A stretch of 64,000 bases of DNA from Mesostigma viride (lineage: Eukaryota; Streptophyta; Mesostigmatophyceae; Mesostigmatales; Mesostigmataceae), in NCBI GenBank assembly GCA_009746045.1, contig RPFO01000165.1, positions 4,229,973-4,293,972 on the forward strand, in the 5' to 3' direction. Made by a program: the position numbers and the translations under genes. Below the pieces are notes generated by a model. It saw only the letters and a program-made list of their open reading frames with translations, had not been told where the DNA came from and ran no database searches. This document shows, one piece after another, positions 38,641 to 58,255 of this stretch (position 1 is its first letter; every line of letters starts with the position of its first letter).

Positions 38641-41600
38641 TGGTTTGGTTTCCCGATGGTTCCTTTTGGTGCCCTGACAGCGAGTATAGGGCACATAGCA
38701 TTACACACGAGCGCCCGGCAGTCCAGCATCCTTGACTCCTGGGCAGTAATTGGACGATCGCGTGGACGCGTCGTCCCCGGGGGAAGGGGAGGGGTCGCAG
38801 GGCGTATGAAACCAGATGGCTACTAATAATACCATATACTTCTTTACTATTCCTACCTTTTATATACTAAGTACTTGTACTGGTCCACTACACTTCTTAA
38901 TTATATCTAGCTATGATACCATACTCTTCTTAATTATATCTAGCTCCTGTATGATCGGCACGGTTCGGCTTTGGATCGAGCCGGCCATCTATGTAGGAAT
39001 CCACCGCAGGCGCGCGTGGATCCGACGACCCTTCTACTGCCATGCCAGGGATCGATGCGCAGCCGCGCGTGGATCCGACGACCCTTCTACTGCCATGCCA
39101 GGGGTCGATGCGCCAGCGTGCGGATATTATATATTTTCGATATTCTCTATTTTCTATATAACATATTTTCTCTATGCTATATTCTCTATGGGATAATCTG
39201 CAATTGGTGGTGGGTTTGAACGGGTCGTCCCGAAGAGGACCACGTCAGGCACTCAGCACCGCATGTGCACATGGTCCTGGCCTTCTTGGACATGGGCTCA
39301 CCGGATGCTTGATGATTCTACTACTAAGGCGTCCGTACCGAGGCATCTCCGCGCGGGATGCCGGATTCGGCAGCGAGTGCCAGCGACCCCAGGCTACGGC
39401 CTGACTGCACGTCGCGTCCCGTGTGACCAACGGACGCGGAGTCCCATGGCATGCGGCCAAGAATTATTATAGGGAGCCTTCCGGCTGGCGGCTATGAGCC
39501 ACGGCTCCCTGACTTCCTGGCGCGTGAGGGACGTGCATGGCTTCTCGTGCAACCGCACGTGATTAATTTCAATAGTGCGGCACGGTGCATGGAGACGGCA
39601 CGGGGCATGGAGGCTGTTGCAACCCCGATGCGATTGGGCGATCAGGCATGGTGGAGCCTGTACTGAATCGTGGTCGGCCGGCAAACAGATGTACAGCACC
39701 TTGTTGAATTGTCGGTAGCCAACCAATTGGCTACCCCGGCATTGAGTCGACGCCTAGCTGGGTCAGGGCACTCCTGGGCTCGAGTAACCGTGCATGCAGG
39801 GCGCGTCCGCGTCCGCCGCGACTGTCGGGATTAAGGGCCCCCGGGGCTGCAAGCATATGCGGGCACGGTGCAGTTGCATGGCGACAGCACGTATACTGCC
39901 AGCAGTAGTGGTGGATGACCCAGCCGGTCGTGGTTGCACTGGTTGCAGTGGTGCCGGTCGTGGTTGCATCAGAAGCCGGTGGCAGTGTCCGGTCATTGTC
40001 TCACCGCCTCAACAGTGCGCGTGCATGGTGCCGATGCCACATGATGTGGCGCTGTCGCCCCGCAGACTGCCGGTGTCCGAGTAACACCCGGTATCACTGC
40101 ATTGGGCCGGTACATCCGCTCTGAGCGGACCCGGCGCTGACGCGCGCTGAGCCATGGCAGAGCACTGAGGTACATGGGACGTGCGGGATCTGGCCGTCGA
40201 GGGCGAGTCACGGGGACTGTAGTAACGGCGACCCGAGACTGAGAGGCAGGCAGGATCGAGCTGCTGGAGTCTGAGCACCTAGTCACTGCCCGCGACCCTG
40301 TGCATGGCTACCATCGCGCAGTGTTCGCGTCCCTCCTGTGGGCTGAGCCCGGTAGGGAGTTGTTCCTTGCACCACTGGTGGAGGCCGATCGAGCGTGATT
40401 TGCAAGTGGCTCGTGTCCGCGCGCCTACGAGGTTGCATGGATGAGGGACTCAGAGCAGGGCGTTCCATGTGCATGGCGGGCGGGCTGTGTGGGCTTCAAA
40501 ATGTACTATACCCCATGGCCATGCACTGGTACAGGGGTGGTGAGAGGCCTTCAAGCTTCGAGTGGGGGATGTGGCAATGCGCGGTGGGGACTGCATACAT
40601 AGGGGCGTGTTTCTGTTGCGGGAATCGGGCTCCTGGGCAAGACAGTCCAAGCGGGGTGGACAGGCGGTGATCGGTCGTGCGCGGGATTGACCCCGGCCCA
40701 CGATCGCTGTATGTGCTTGAGCACCTGTGTGCTGGGCGCGATCGAGCCCGAGGAGCTCTTGTTTGGGACTGCGGGGTTGCTTCGGCCCTACTCCATGAGC
40801 AGCACGGTGTCTCGCAGGGGCAACGTTACTGATACGGCAGTTCCTGCAAGGCGTGTCACTCCCCGACCTGCCCATTGCATTATATAAGTGCGGGCATTGC
40901 GGGCGCTATGCAGTCCACGTCGGCGGCCTCGAGCATCACATGCATATGGGCCTGCGCAAACATCAACCGTGCTCTTGCTGTGCAAGTGTCACGGAGGGTG
41001 TGACTGCGAGCTGAGGAGTTTTCCCCCGCTTGCGGTGGAGTTCAGGCACATTGGCAGTAAGGAATGCTCCGGTCTATGCACGTCGGCCGGAGTGGTGTTG
41101 TGCCTAAACTACTGCAGCTTCGTGGAGGAGTTGGCAGGGCGCACTCCAGTGGACACGCTGGGGCCCTGCTAGTTTTGGGCACTTAACGTGCCATATTATC
41201 CAAGTTTCCGGTGTTGATCGACTTTGACTGTTTCCTGCGCTGGATAGAGACGGCGGGGCGCACTCTAGTGGACACACTAGGGCCTTGCGGGCACCTGCAT
41301 GCGTTCGCAGGTGCAGGGGAGGCGCACTCTAGCGGCCACGCTAGGGCTTCCCCCTCTATACAGCCACTCCAGCGGCGGCCAGGGACGGCCACGTTGCATG
41401 GTCGGTTGGCTCACGGCGCGCCTGTATTTGAGAGGACGCGTACAACTGTCGGTAGTGAGGCGATGGATCAGATTCTTCTGGTGCACGCCCTCGCTTCTGA
41501 GCATGGGGCCTGCACTGCATGCTGTGCCTCACCGTCGTCGACGCTAGTAGTACTTCTTAATCGTCATGTGATTACGCGCATCAGTCGCGCTGTAAGGCTG

Positions 41601-42173
41601 GGTTTCGGCTGGACGGGATACATGACTGGCCACCTCGTCGGCCGGATCATCAAGTTGTATGCATGAAAAATATTCCCTCCTGCTGACAGTCCCGATTGGC
41701 TATATAAAGAGTTGCCCTTGCGTGGCAAGTCTGGGGGGACCTGGTTTCACTGGCCCGTTGGTGCACAAGGGCTGGGACATAGTACCCCTATGGTCAACAT
41801 TTCATCAAGTTTGAGGCTGCTCAGGACCTCAGGACTGGTTGAGCGGGATTACATGGACTGTGCATTATTATGTGGATGGGATAGGGCACGCGGTGGCGCC
41901 CCTAAGGTGGCTCCAGTGGATCGGCGCGCCAACAACGGCGGTCGCTGAGATGGTTGTGAGAGTTTTATGACGGATAGCGGAATGATCCTGTCATCCTGTT
42001 TCATGCTACTACGTCAGGGTTGGTCCTGTGTATCAACCTCTAGAGGAATTGGTATTACTAACCCGCGGGTGAACCGGGGTTGGGACATAGTACTCTTATA
42101 GTAGTGTAGCATACTTGTTTCTTTTCCCACTCTTGTACGGTAGGGACTACCGACCCCCGTGGGGGGGGAGGAG
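38641..42173 (+). other. Non-coding 3' interior of LTR element 2
   Basis: 3.5 kb with no RT, RNase H or integrase motif in any frame. It holds a ~67-bp tandem pair at about 39000-39115 (GATCCGACGACCCTTCTACT). GCGCACTCTAGTGGACACAC-like phrases recur around 41140-41350. The protease-side region has a 60-bp pair at about 38055-38170. Repeated open frames are GC-driven and unsupported. Confidence 0.6.
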
Positions 42174-42834
42174 TGTTGCGTGCCGGCCCTTTAGGACGGA
42201 CGCAACAATGGAATAAATTATATACTTTGGCTTGTTGTCATAGTCCGTAGGACTTTGGGACTTATTTCGGGACTTAATTTGGGAATCGTCCCTTGTCAGG
42301 ACTTTTGTATGGAACTATGATAGTTTGTGTGATTCGGGCCAGTTATTTTGGGCCTAGGTTGTTGTATGCGATCTTCTAGGGGCCGGTGCAGTCGCGCCGC
42401 GCTGCGTACTTTATAGCTGGTTGAGATATTGTACTCATGCGTGGATTTTGTAGGCGAGGGTCGATGTCGACCCGAGATCTTGTGTGGACTGCCTGCTTGG
42501 GAAGGTCGGCGCCATGTCGGCGCCCTTTGCCAGCTTAGTGGCAGACCTAGGTGAAATTGGTCCGAGGACGAGAGTCTCGTCCTCTTGGTTTGATGAATGT
42601 TAAGTGCGATGACGCCTTCATATTAAACCTGGGGCAACTATCCATTTGTAATTGGTCTTGCTAGCCATTATAAGTGTGTATTAATTAGCTTGGCATCAAG
42701 TCGCGGTGCCAGATATCTCACGACCCCAGTCGTGAAGCGCAATCTGCATTAGGCCACCTTGATTATTCCTAATTCCGGCATGGAGGATCTTTCGCTACGT
42801 CACTCAGGCTAGGGACCTGGGTTGGCACGTAACA
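42174..42834 (+). repeat. 3' LTR of element 2
   Basis: 661 bp, near-identical to 34299-34963. Confidence 0.92.
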
Positions 42835-44395
42835 CCTACCACGAGGGAAGAGGTGGCACGCCAACCATTATATTTCAATGATTTGCTGCGCGATAGTGAG
42901 CATAATGTGTTTGGTGTTTTAAGCGGCCGCAACCCATATGAGGGCTTTTTGACGGCCACCCCGCCAGTTACGCGAATCATCGATTTATACGCGGCTGACG
43001 GTGACCGATATCGCCTTCTGACATACACGGAAATCAGCGCGTGGATCGCAAACATGCCCAGCCGACCAGCCTGGGACAACCTTCTACAAGCAATGCCCGC
43101 AGGATGGCATACCCTCATGACAACCTCGCGCAAACCCCTACAAATCGGGGAATGGGTGAGCTATTACCCGTCCGGATCGCGACACGTCCGTACATAAGGG
43201 CTGCATCGTTGCGGTCGCGTCGACGTGCGTTACCATACAATTGCTCCAGGAGACACCAGACGGTCAAGGACTTCTCGGCAAATTGATTACATCGTACGCC
43301 TACATTCCAGCATGTCAATGTCACCGCATTCGAGTGGTCCCGTGGTCACTGTCACAGGCGTGCATGTTACCCCTGGACCCCACCACAGTGATACGCGACA
43401 CCACATGGCTACATGTTGGCAAGGGGCGCCTGGACACGCTTGCTCTAGACCCGCTAGAATTTGGGTGGGTCCTCACATCTGGCGGCACCCCAACGACGAA
43501 GTGCCTTTTCGAGTACACGGCAGACTGGGGATACCGGCTACTTCTACATAAAAATCATAGGATGCACCCGGGTCGCCTGCGTTGGCACCCTGAGTGGCCG
43601 GGCTACACCTGGATCAAGAACATTACCTTGGCAGTTGATCACCCATTGGTTGACAAGCGGGCCACCGACGTCCAGCACCTGCTTATGCATCGGGCCATCG
43701 GGGTCAATTCCCAACTGCACCACCGGTACTCCCACGCGGCGGCGTGCTTATGCAACTTTCCAGATGAAACAATTGAGCGCAGATTTCTGGACTGCCAACT
43801 CGCAGGGGTTTGGCAATGGCTGCTGGGTATATGGGCCAAGTGGATGGCTATTACAGCTCCCCCCACCACCGTCACACTATCTACGGTTATATTCGGCATC
43901 ACGGGATTACGGGACGCGAGCCTCACAGCCAACCAGATGGCATGGATATGGCTACGCACGACGATGCTTCACACCATATGGCAAGTTCGCAACGAGACCG
44001 TATTCACGTTACGTGCCGCGTACACGAGAGGTGCCGTGGTCCGCCGGTTTATCTCCTCTTGGAACCTGGCTATGCGTCGTTACTGGCTCCTGGCGACGGA
44101 ACAACACAAAGTATGGGACCCGGGCCCTAACAATGACACCCCCAGCCCACTGGAAGTCTTCCATGCACTCATGGGCATGAACCAGGTCTTTACACTTATG
44201 CCGGATGACGATATATCTACAGTACACTGGCTACCTTGGTCGCAGGGCGCGCCTTATTAATGCGGGCACCCCAATTTAGGCACAACTAGGCATTTCAGGC
44301 TATTTTTGGCATACCTGGGTCACCTTAACTGTTATACTATGGAAATAAACTAACACCCATTTCACCGGAAATTATATATATGAGCTGACGAGAGT
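42835..44395 (+). mobile_element. LINE-A, 3' part: C-terminal domain and 3' end
   Basis: Removing LTR element 2 and one CCTAC rejoins the LINE frame exactly at ...HPTTREEVARQPLYF. The frame runs to about 43185, shifts by one base, and continues to TAA at 44258-44260. Near the end, CLCNFPDETIERRFLDC followed by GVWQWLLGIW resembles the zf-RVT segment at the C-terminus of plant L1-type LINEs. A short AT-rich 3' region follows, with no clear poly(A) tail. Apart from one stop (24212) and this one frameshift the LINE is intact over ~4.4 kb, so it was young when the LTR elements landed. Confidence 0.88.
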
Positions 44396-44533
44396 GCTTC
44401 TGTGGGGGTTCGTTTACATTGGGGCCAGTCGGACACTGGCGGACAGCAGAAATTGGGGGCGTGGGGGCACGCCACGTAGTCGCCTCCGCGAGGAGACTGG
44501 ACTGCGAGTAGCGACGAACTGCGGCAGGGGAAC

Positions 44534-44672
44534 TGCGGGCTGCCGGGGTGTGGGGGGGTCCGTTAATCTAGGTGGGTGGGGGGGTGCGGGGGTGCGGGGT
44601 GCGGAGAATCGGCGGTGGGGGAAAAGCTGACGCGTCCGCGTCAGCTTGGGGGGGGGGGGCTTGTGTTTAAGT
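44534..44672. repeat. Hairpin cassette, copy 2
   Basis: It matches 22757-22895, including CTGCGGGCTGCCGGGGTGTG and the near-perfect 24-bp palindrome at 44624-44647, followed by a G-run and CTTGTGTTTAAG. It lies ~140 bp past the end of LINE-A. Confidence 0.85.
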
Positions 44673-45365
44673 GCGAACCATGTGCGAGTGCGAACGGGTA
44701 TTTTGACTATTTTCTCGTCTACGACCCTGCCTGTATCTACGACTGTATGATTTACAGTAGGGTGAACCCCTTTAGGCCCTTACTTACACCTGTCACCTGT
44801 GGGGCTGGCAGCGCTTGCCGACCCGGGTGCGACCGCCAGTAAGAAAAAACAAATCCCACATACAATACTCAAATACGTCTTTACAGCAGACAGCAGGATT
44901 ATACTGTCACCGGCCATGGCGGAAACAATAACATGAAGGTAACAATAATCTTGCACTTGAAAAGGCAAGCCGAACAGGAAAACTTGGATATCCAGGGTTC
45001 CAATGGCGTCATGGCGCCAGTATCTCTGTGAAATCGGTTCCTTCTTGCAAAGGTAGCCTGGTAAATGGACAAGAAATGGGATTGCGATTGCCTTGGTACT
45101 TACCTTTGGGCGTATCACGAGTAGCGAAAGTGCAGATTATTGCTGCGTCCTCTGGTCACTCCCAATCTCTCACAACCGTTCTCTTATGGGCGCATCGAGG
45201 GTATCTGTTTGCGGCTTTAGCCGCATTGATTGCCTGCTGAGTGCAGCTCGGCAGCTGGCTTCCTTCATTTGTAGTCTTCTTTAGTTATGTTAGGATTATG
45301 AGGATTAATCTGAAAGTGGAGATAAACGGCCTGGTGGCACCAACCAGGGATTCTACTACCGGGAG
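44673..45365 (+). other. Upstream region of the GT29-like gene
   Basis: This is presumed promoter and 5' leader. No conserved coding frame or definite promoter motif is visible. Confidence 0.45.
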
Positions 45366-54448
<9,083 letters not shown>

Positions 54449-54930
54449 CGCTGCTCATGCCTGCCACGATCATTAGCGATGGCTGTATTGGTCCGTCGTT
54501 CGTGCCGTTAACTTTTACTGATAGTATGAACTATTTGCCTCTTCATGTCTTACTTTGATGAATTAGAGACCCGTTTGACCACTAATGCTGGCGCATCAGT
54601 GGGGATCACCGACGCTTGGGCACAAACATATCCAGCTGGCTAGCAATGACATGCTGCATACGGAGAGCAGTCAACCCGATGGCTTTTTGTGTAACAAGTG
54701 CTCCTGCCAGATCTGCCTCCTCAGGGAGGGTTTGCAACCAAGCCTCGAAAAACGCCTGGTCGTGCACTGGTTGTCTAGATGCAGAATACAACCAGAGAAA
54801 ACCAGACGACCTCTCTCAGTCGACATCACGCCACGTATCATAAATTCTGTGGAATGGATGCTGGTGGCGTTTCGTAAGTACACCACAGGAGAACCTAGCC
54901 ATCCAGTTTTGCTCTAGTCCTCAAGTGGAG
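54449..54930. other. 3' flank of the GT29-like gene
   Basis: Contains the presumed 3' untranslated region. No further gene is supported. Confidence 0.45.
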
Positions 54931-55010
54931 AAGGGATTTTCACGTAGACTGCGTCACGTGAGCACAAGTCCTCAGTGGGATGGAAATGGAATGAGATAGA
55001 TGACTGTCTA
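54931..55010 (-). repeat. LINE-B 3'-end fragment, minus orientation
   Basis: The reverse complement carries CCCACTGAGGACTTGTGCTC followed by ACGTGACGCAGTCTACGTG, the family core. Flanking duplications are not clear. Confidence 0.65.
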
Positions 55011-55024
55011 GGTTTTACTTGCAG

Positions 55025-55402
55025 TGTTGCAGGCAGCTAGGGAGAATGGATAGTTGTTGTGATGAGGGAAGTACATGCACTGCAGGATCGAGAACCTGCG
55101 CGCGGCCTGCACAGCCGGGCAGGCACCTCCTCACATGGAACGGGCCCAGCAACGCTAGACGCCGCAAGGCCCGCACTTTCAAGGAGCAGCTAGTAGAGGA
55201 CATGGGGGGCCTAGGCCTCGAGCTCCGTGATTTGGAAAAAGATTATGGACAAGGCCAAGTGGGCTCAGTGGACGCAGACACGTGTCTATTAATTAATTAA
55301 TTAATTAATTAAGTGGGCTCAGGTTATAGAGGACAATGACCTCCCACCAGTTGGGAAGCCGCGTGTTTGCAAGCGCGGGAACCATGCTAGGCAAGACCCC
55401 TA
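55025..55402 (+). pseudogene. LINE-B C-terminal fragment carrying a micro-insertion
   Basis: It reads ARPAQPGRHLLTWNGPSNA and, around the insertion, MDKAKWAQVIEDNDLPPVGKP. This parallels MQDKTRWKKIVKAHTPDPVG (after one shift) in the minus-strand copy at 56.0 kb and PAQPGRYVLTW in the copy at 57.9 kb. The 42-nt insert at 55269-55310 interrupts it. Confidence 0.75.
55269..55310 (+). mobile_element. 42-nt LINE-tail micro-insertion with 12-bp target duplication
   Basis: AAGTGGGCTCAG flanks it exactly at 55257-55268 and 55311-55322. The insert reads TGGACGCAGACACGTGTCTA then TTAATTAATTAA repeats, matching the last bases of LINE-B at 58.22-58.25 kb. Removing it restores the interrupted LINE frame, which proves the direction of the event. 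Confidence 0.85.
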
Positions 55403-55486
55403 GGGTCTGGCTCACTCTGCATAGAATATAGATAGAATACACCGGTCCGGATTGTGTGCACCCATCCATCTGGCTCGGGGTTAAGT

Positions 55487-55800
55487 AACTAATTAATTAA
55501 TCAATATACACGTTACTGTGTCACGTGAACATAAGTCCTCAACGGGAGGGGGACCTGGGATGGAATGGATATGATGCTAGCTGTATAGTTCCTAGTTACA
55601 GGGTTGTGGGCACCACGGCCCGAATCGCTATGAATGCCAAACGCGGTCACACGCGGAGCCTCCACAGACTTGGGGGTGGTCTCCTTCATCACTACTTGCC
55701 ATCTATCCTTGCGTACCATCTGCCTCCATATTACAGACATGCAAACCAGGAGGCTGCCCGGGTGTGAGCCCGTCTCGTCTAGGGTAGCACAAGTCCATGC
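55487..55800 (-). pseudogene. LINE-B 3' end copy, minus strand
   Basis: On the minus strand it encodes SVIWRQMVRKDRWQVVMKET then GIHSDSGRGAHNPVTR, nearly identical to the C-terminus at about 58010-58155. It ends with the family core and a TTAATTAATTA tail at about 55487-55500. Confidence 0.85.
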
Positions 55801-55984
55801 CTAGTCTAGGAAGTGCCGCCGATTCCTGAGTGGCAGCACAGCTACCGTATTATTAAAATTAAATTAAATTATAACATGCCTCCGTGGGGAGGTCATGTAG
55901 CACATATTTCATGATGGATGGGGTGGAGGAAGCCGCGTGATCGAACTATCCTAACTCTATCTAGAAAATCCTAACTACACTACT

Positions 55985-56580
55985 CATCAAAACGCCTCCT
56001 CCGCTTGGGGGGAGGTGGCTTGCCCACAGGGTCGGGCGTGTGCGCCTTGACAATCTTCTTCCACCTCGTCTTGTCCTGCATGGCAGTCCAAAGACGGGAG
56101 AGAGCTAGAGTGGATGCGATGCTCAAACTGGGCTGGGACCACTAGGTCGTCCAGCAACATCTGAACGTAGTTGGTGACAGGTTTCCCTACCCTTTTGGGA
56201 ATGTCCACGGGGCCAGGCCAGGTCAGAATGTGCCGCCCTGGCTGGCCAAGCCGCTGGGGGCCGGCCAGACCAAGGGTGGTGTCGACCTGGCTGGTGCGGG
56301 CAAGGTGTCCTACAAATGCTATCCTACGCTGCCTAATCTCGTCCGAAACACGAGGCATGCCATGATACAAAGACTCTGATGACGGACGCTCGGAAAAACC
56401 TACGTTAAGGACCTGTCGGAGCATCCTGTAAACTGTGCCGTCTAGCCTAGCTGCCAGTTTGGGTGGGAGGGTCCACGCCTCGGCGCCATACGTGAGCACC
56501 GTGAGGACGAGGACCTTGAAGAGCATGCGCTTGCGGTGCCCGTCCAGGCCCTTCGAGCGCCAGTAGGGTGTGAGCGAACG
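55985..56580 (-). pseudogene. LINE-B related C-terminal fragment, minus strand
   Basis: It carries MLFKVLVLTVLTYGAEAWTL, LNVGFSERPSSESLYHGMPR, RRIAFVGHLARTSQVDTTLG and QPGRHILTWPGP. This is the RLxxxGHLAR-type tail found after the reverse transcriptase in several LINE clades. It differs enough from the 57.5 kb copy to be a separate subfamily. It meets the plus-strand LINE head-to-head at a short duplication (GCGAACGGAGCTTGGCCCA at about 56573-56608). Confidence 0.85.
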
Positions 56581-56589
56581 GAGCTTGGC

Positions 56590-58255
56590 CCAGCGAACGG
56601 AGCTTGGCCCACCGTATTATGCTGTACAAAAACAAAGGTGTTGCCCTGTGTGTTCCCCTGACGACCCCGCCAACTACCGAGGAGTCTGCATCCAGAGCGC
56701 CGCACTCAAGTTGTTCATGCGCATGATCCTCAACCGCCTTCACTCTGCTCTCGACCGTCACCTAGGGGAAAGTCAAATGGGCTTTCGTCCTGGGCGCAAC
56801 ACCGTCATGGCCATCTTCGCCGCGCGTCGCCTCTTCGAGGAAATCGCTCTCCTGCAACCTGGTGAGTTTCCCGCCATCCTGATCTTCGTCGACTTCATCA
56901 AGGCTTTTGATTCTGTCCTCTGGGACGCTCTATGGGCTGTCCTTGCTCGCTCTCGCGTCCCCACTCCGGCCCCTGATTACCGTTATCCGCACGCTGTATG
57001 AGGGGTTGACCACTTCGGTGCGTACTCAACACGGCTTTACCCCGCCATGTTCACTGCATGCAGACCGGGCCCCGGCGTCTGGCAGGGTTGTGTCCTGTCG
57101 CCGTACCTGTTTATTATTGTAGTGGATTATGTTATGCGCTGGCCAGGCACGTGCTCGCTTTGCTAGCATTGCAGGCCGTGCCCCTGGCCTAGCGATCACG
57201 AACGAGCTTGGGGAAGGGGGGCCGACTAACAAGCAGAATTTACTAGCTGACCTCATTTATGCCGATGACATCACGCTCACGATCGAGAAGCCGGAGTCTG
57301 CCCAACTTTGGCTGGACTGCCTGGCGCGCGAGGCTCGGGCGGTTGGTCTAGAAATCAGCCCCAAAACGGAGGCCCTGGCCCTCGGCATGGCAGGGCCCCC
57401 ACCCACGTACACTCCGCCTCTTAGACGACACCGAGGTCCCCTACCCTACTTCAGGCCGCTTCAAGCTGCTCGGCAGTTGGCTTCCCGACTGCGAGGACGA
57501 CCTGACGACACGGATCGGCATGGCATGGGCGCACCTCCATGACCACCGCCGCTGGTGGAGCAACCCCGCCCTACCCGCCCGGATCGTCAAGCGTGACCTC
57601 TTCAAGGTCGTCATTCTGACGATCCTGACCTACGGTGCCGAGACCTGGACACTGACGCATGAGCTGGAGCAACGACTCGACGGCAACGTCACCCAGATGC
57701 TGCGCAAGGCCCTTAACATCCCCTTTGGTTTGCACATTAGTAATGCGGATTTGTACGCTGATTTGCCCTATGTTTCCCACATTCTTAGGCACAGGCGCCT
57801 GGGCCTAGCCGGGCACCTGGCCCGCACAGATCAGGTAGACACATCAGATAGACTAGCTGGCACCAAGCCCGCCCAGCCTGGGCGATATGTCCTCACCTGG
57901 CACGCGCGGCAGGGCTGCCACCCGTGGACTTTTCGTGATAGACTCGGCATGGTCTTGTGCTACACTAGACGAGACGGGCTCACACCCGGGCAGCCTCCTG
58001 GTTTGTCTGTAATCTGGAGGCAGATGGTACACAAGGATAGATGGCAAGTAGTGATGAAGGAGACCACCCCCAAGTCTGTGGGGGCTTCGCGTGTGACCGC
58101 GTATGGCATTCATAGCGATTCGGGCCGTGGTGCCCACAACCCTGTAACTAGGACCTAGATAGCTTACACCATCCATTCCATCCCATGTTGCCCTCCCACT
58201 GAGGACTTATGCTCACGTGACGCAGTCACGTGTCTGTCAATTTATTAATTAATGC
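56590..58255 (+). pseudogene. LINE-B, 5'-truncated and frame-broken reverse transcriptase
   Basis: RT motifs are spread over at least three frames: DDPANYRGVCIQSAALKLF, ESQMGFRPGRNTV and IFVDFIKAFDSVLWD (first Asp). These are followed by VWQGCVLSPYLFIIVVDY and ADLIYADDITLTIE (catalytic pair). The tail is ILTYGAETWTL, RRLGLAGHLARTDQVDTS, QPGRYVLTW and WRQMVHKDRWQVVMKET, ending at 58158. The 3' region ends in the core GAGGACTTATGCTCACGTG, then ACGCAGTCACGTGTCTGTC and TTATTAATTAAT. The clade is probably RTE/CR1-related; the exact placement is uncertain. The endonuclease is missing and several frameshifts make it inactive. Confidence 0.88.

Larger units (their letters stand above)
34299..42834 (+). 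mobile_element. LTR retrotransposon 2 (gag-protease only) inserted in LINE-A
   Basis: LTRs at 34299-34963 (665 bp) and 42174-42834 (661 bp) differ by one substitution and two small indels. They begin TGTTGCGTGCC and end GGCACGTAACA, an imperfect terminal inverted repeat. CCTAC is duplicated at 34294-34298 and 42835-42839. A G-rich polypurine tract (GTGGGGGGGGAGGAG) ends at 42173. The interior codes for a Gag-like protein with a zinc knuckle and a degenerate aspartic protease. No reverse transcriptase, RNase H or integrase is seen, so it must be mobilised by another element. The protease and knuckle suggest Ty3/gypsy affinity (inference). Confidence 0.92.

Noticed and set aside
23930-44395. 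Interpretation as a single giant virus-like or Polinton-type insert
   Set aside because: All coding matches are LINE or LTR-retrotransposon domains with exact target duplications. No capsid, packaging ATPase or DNA polymerase B is seen.
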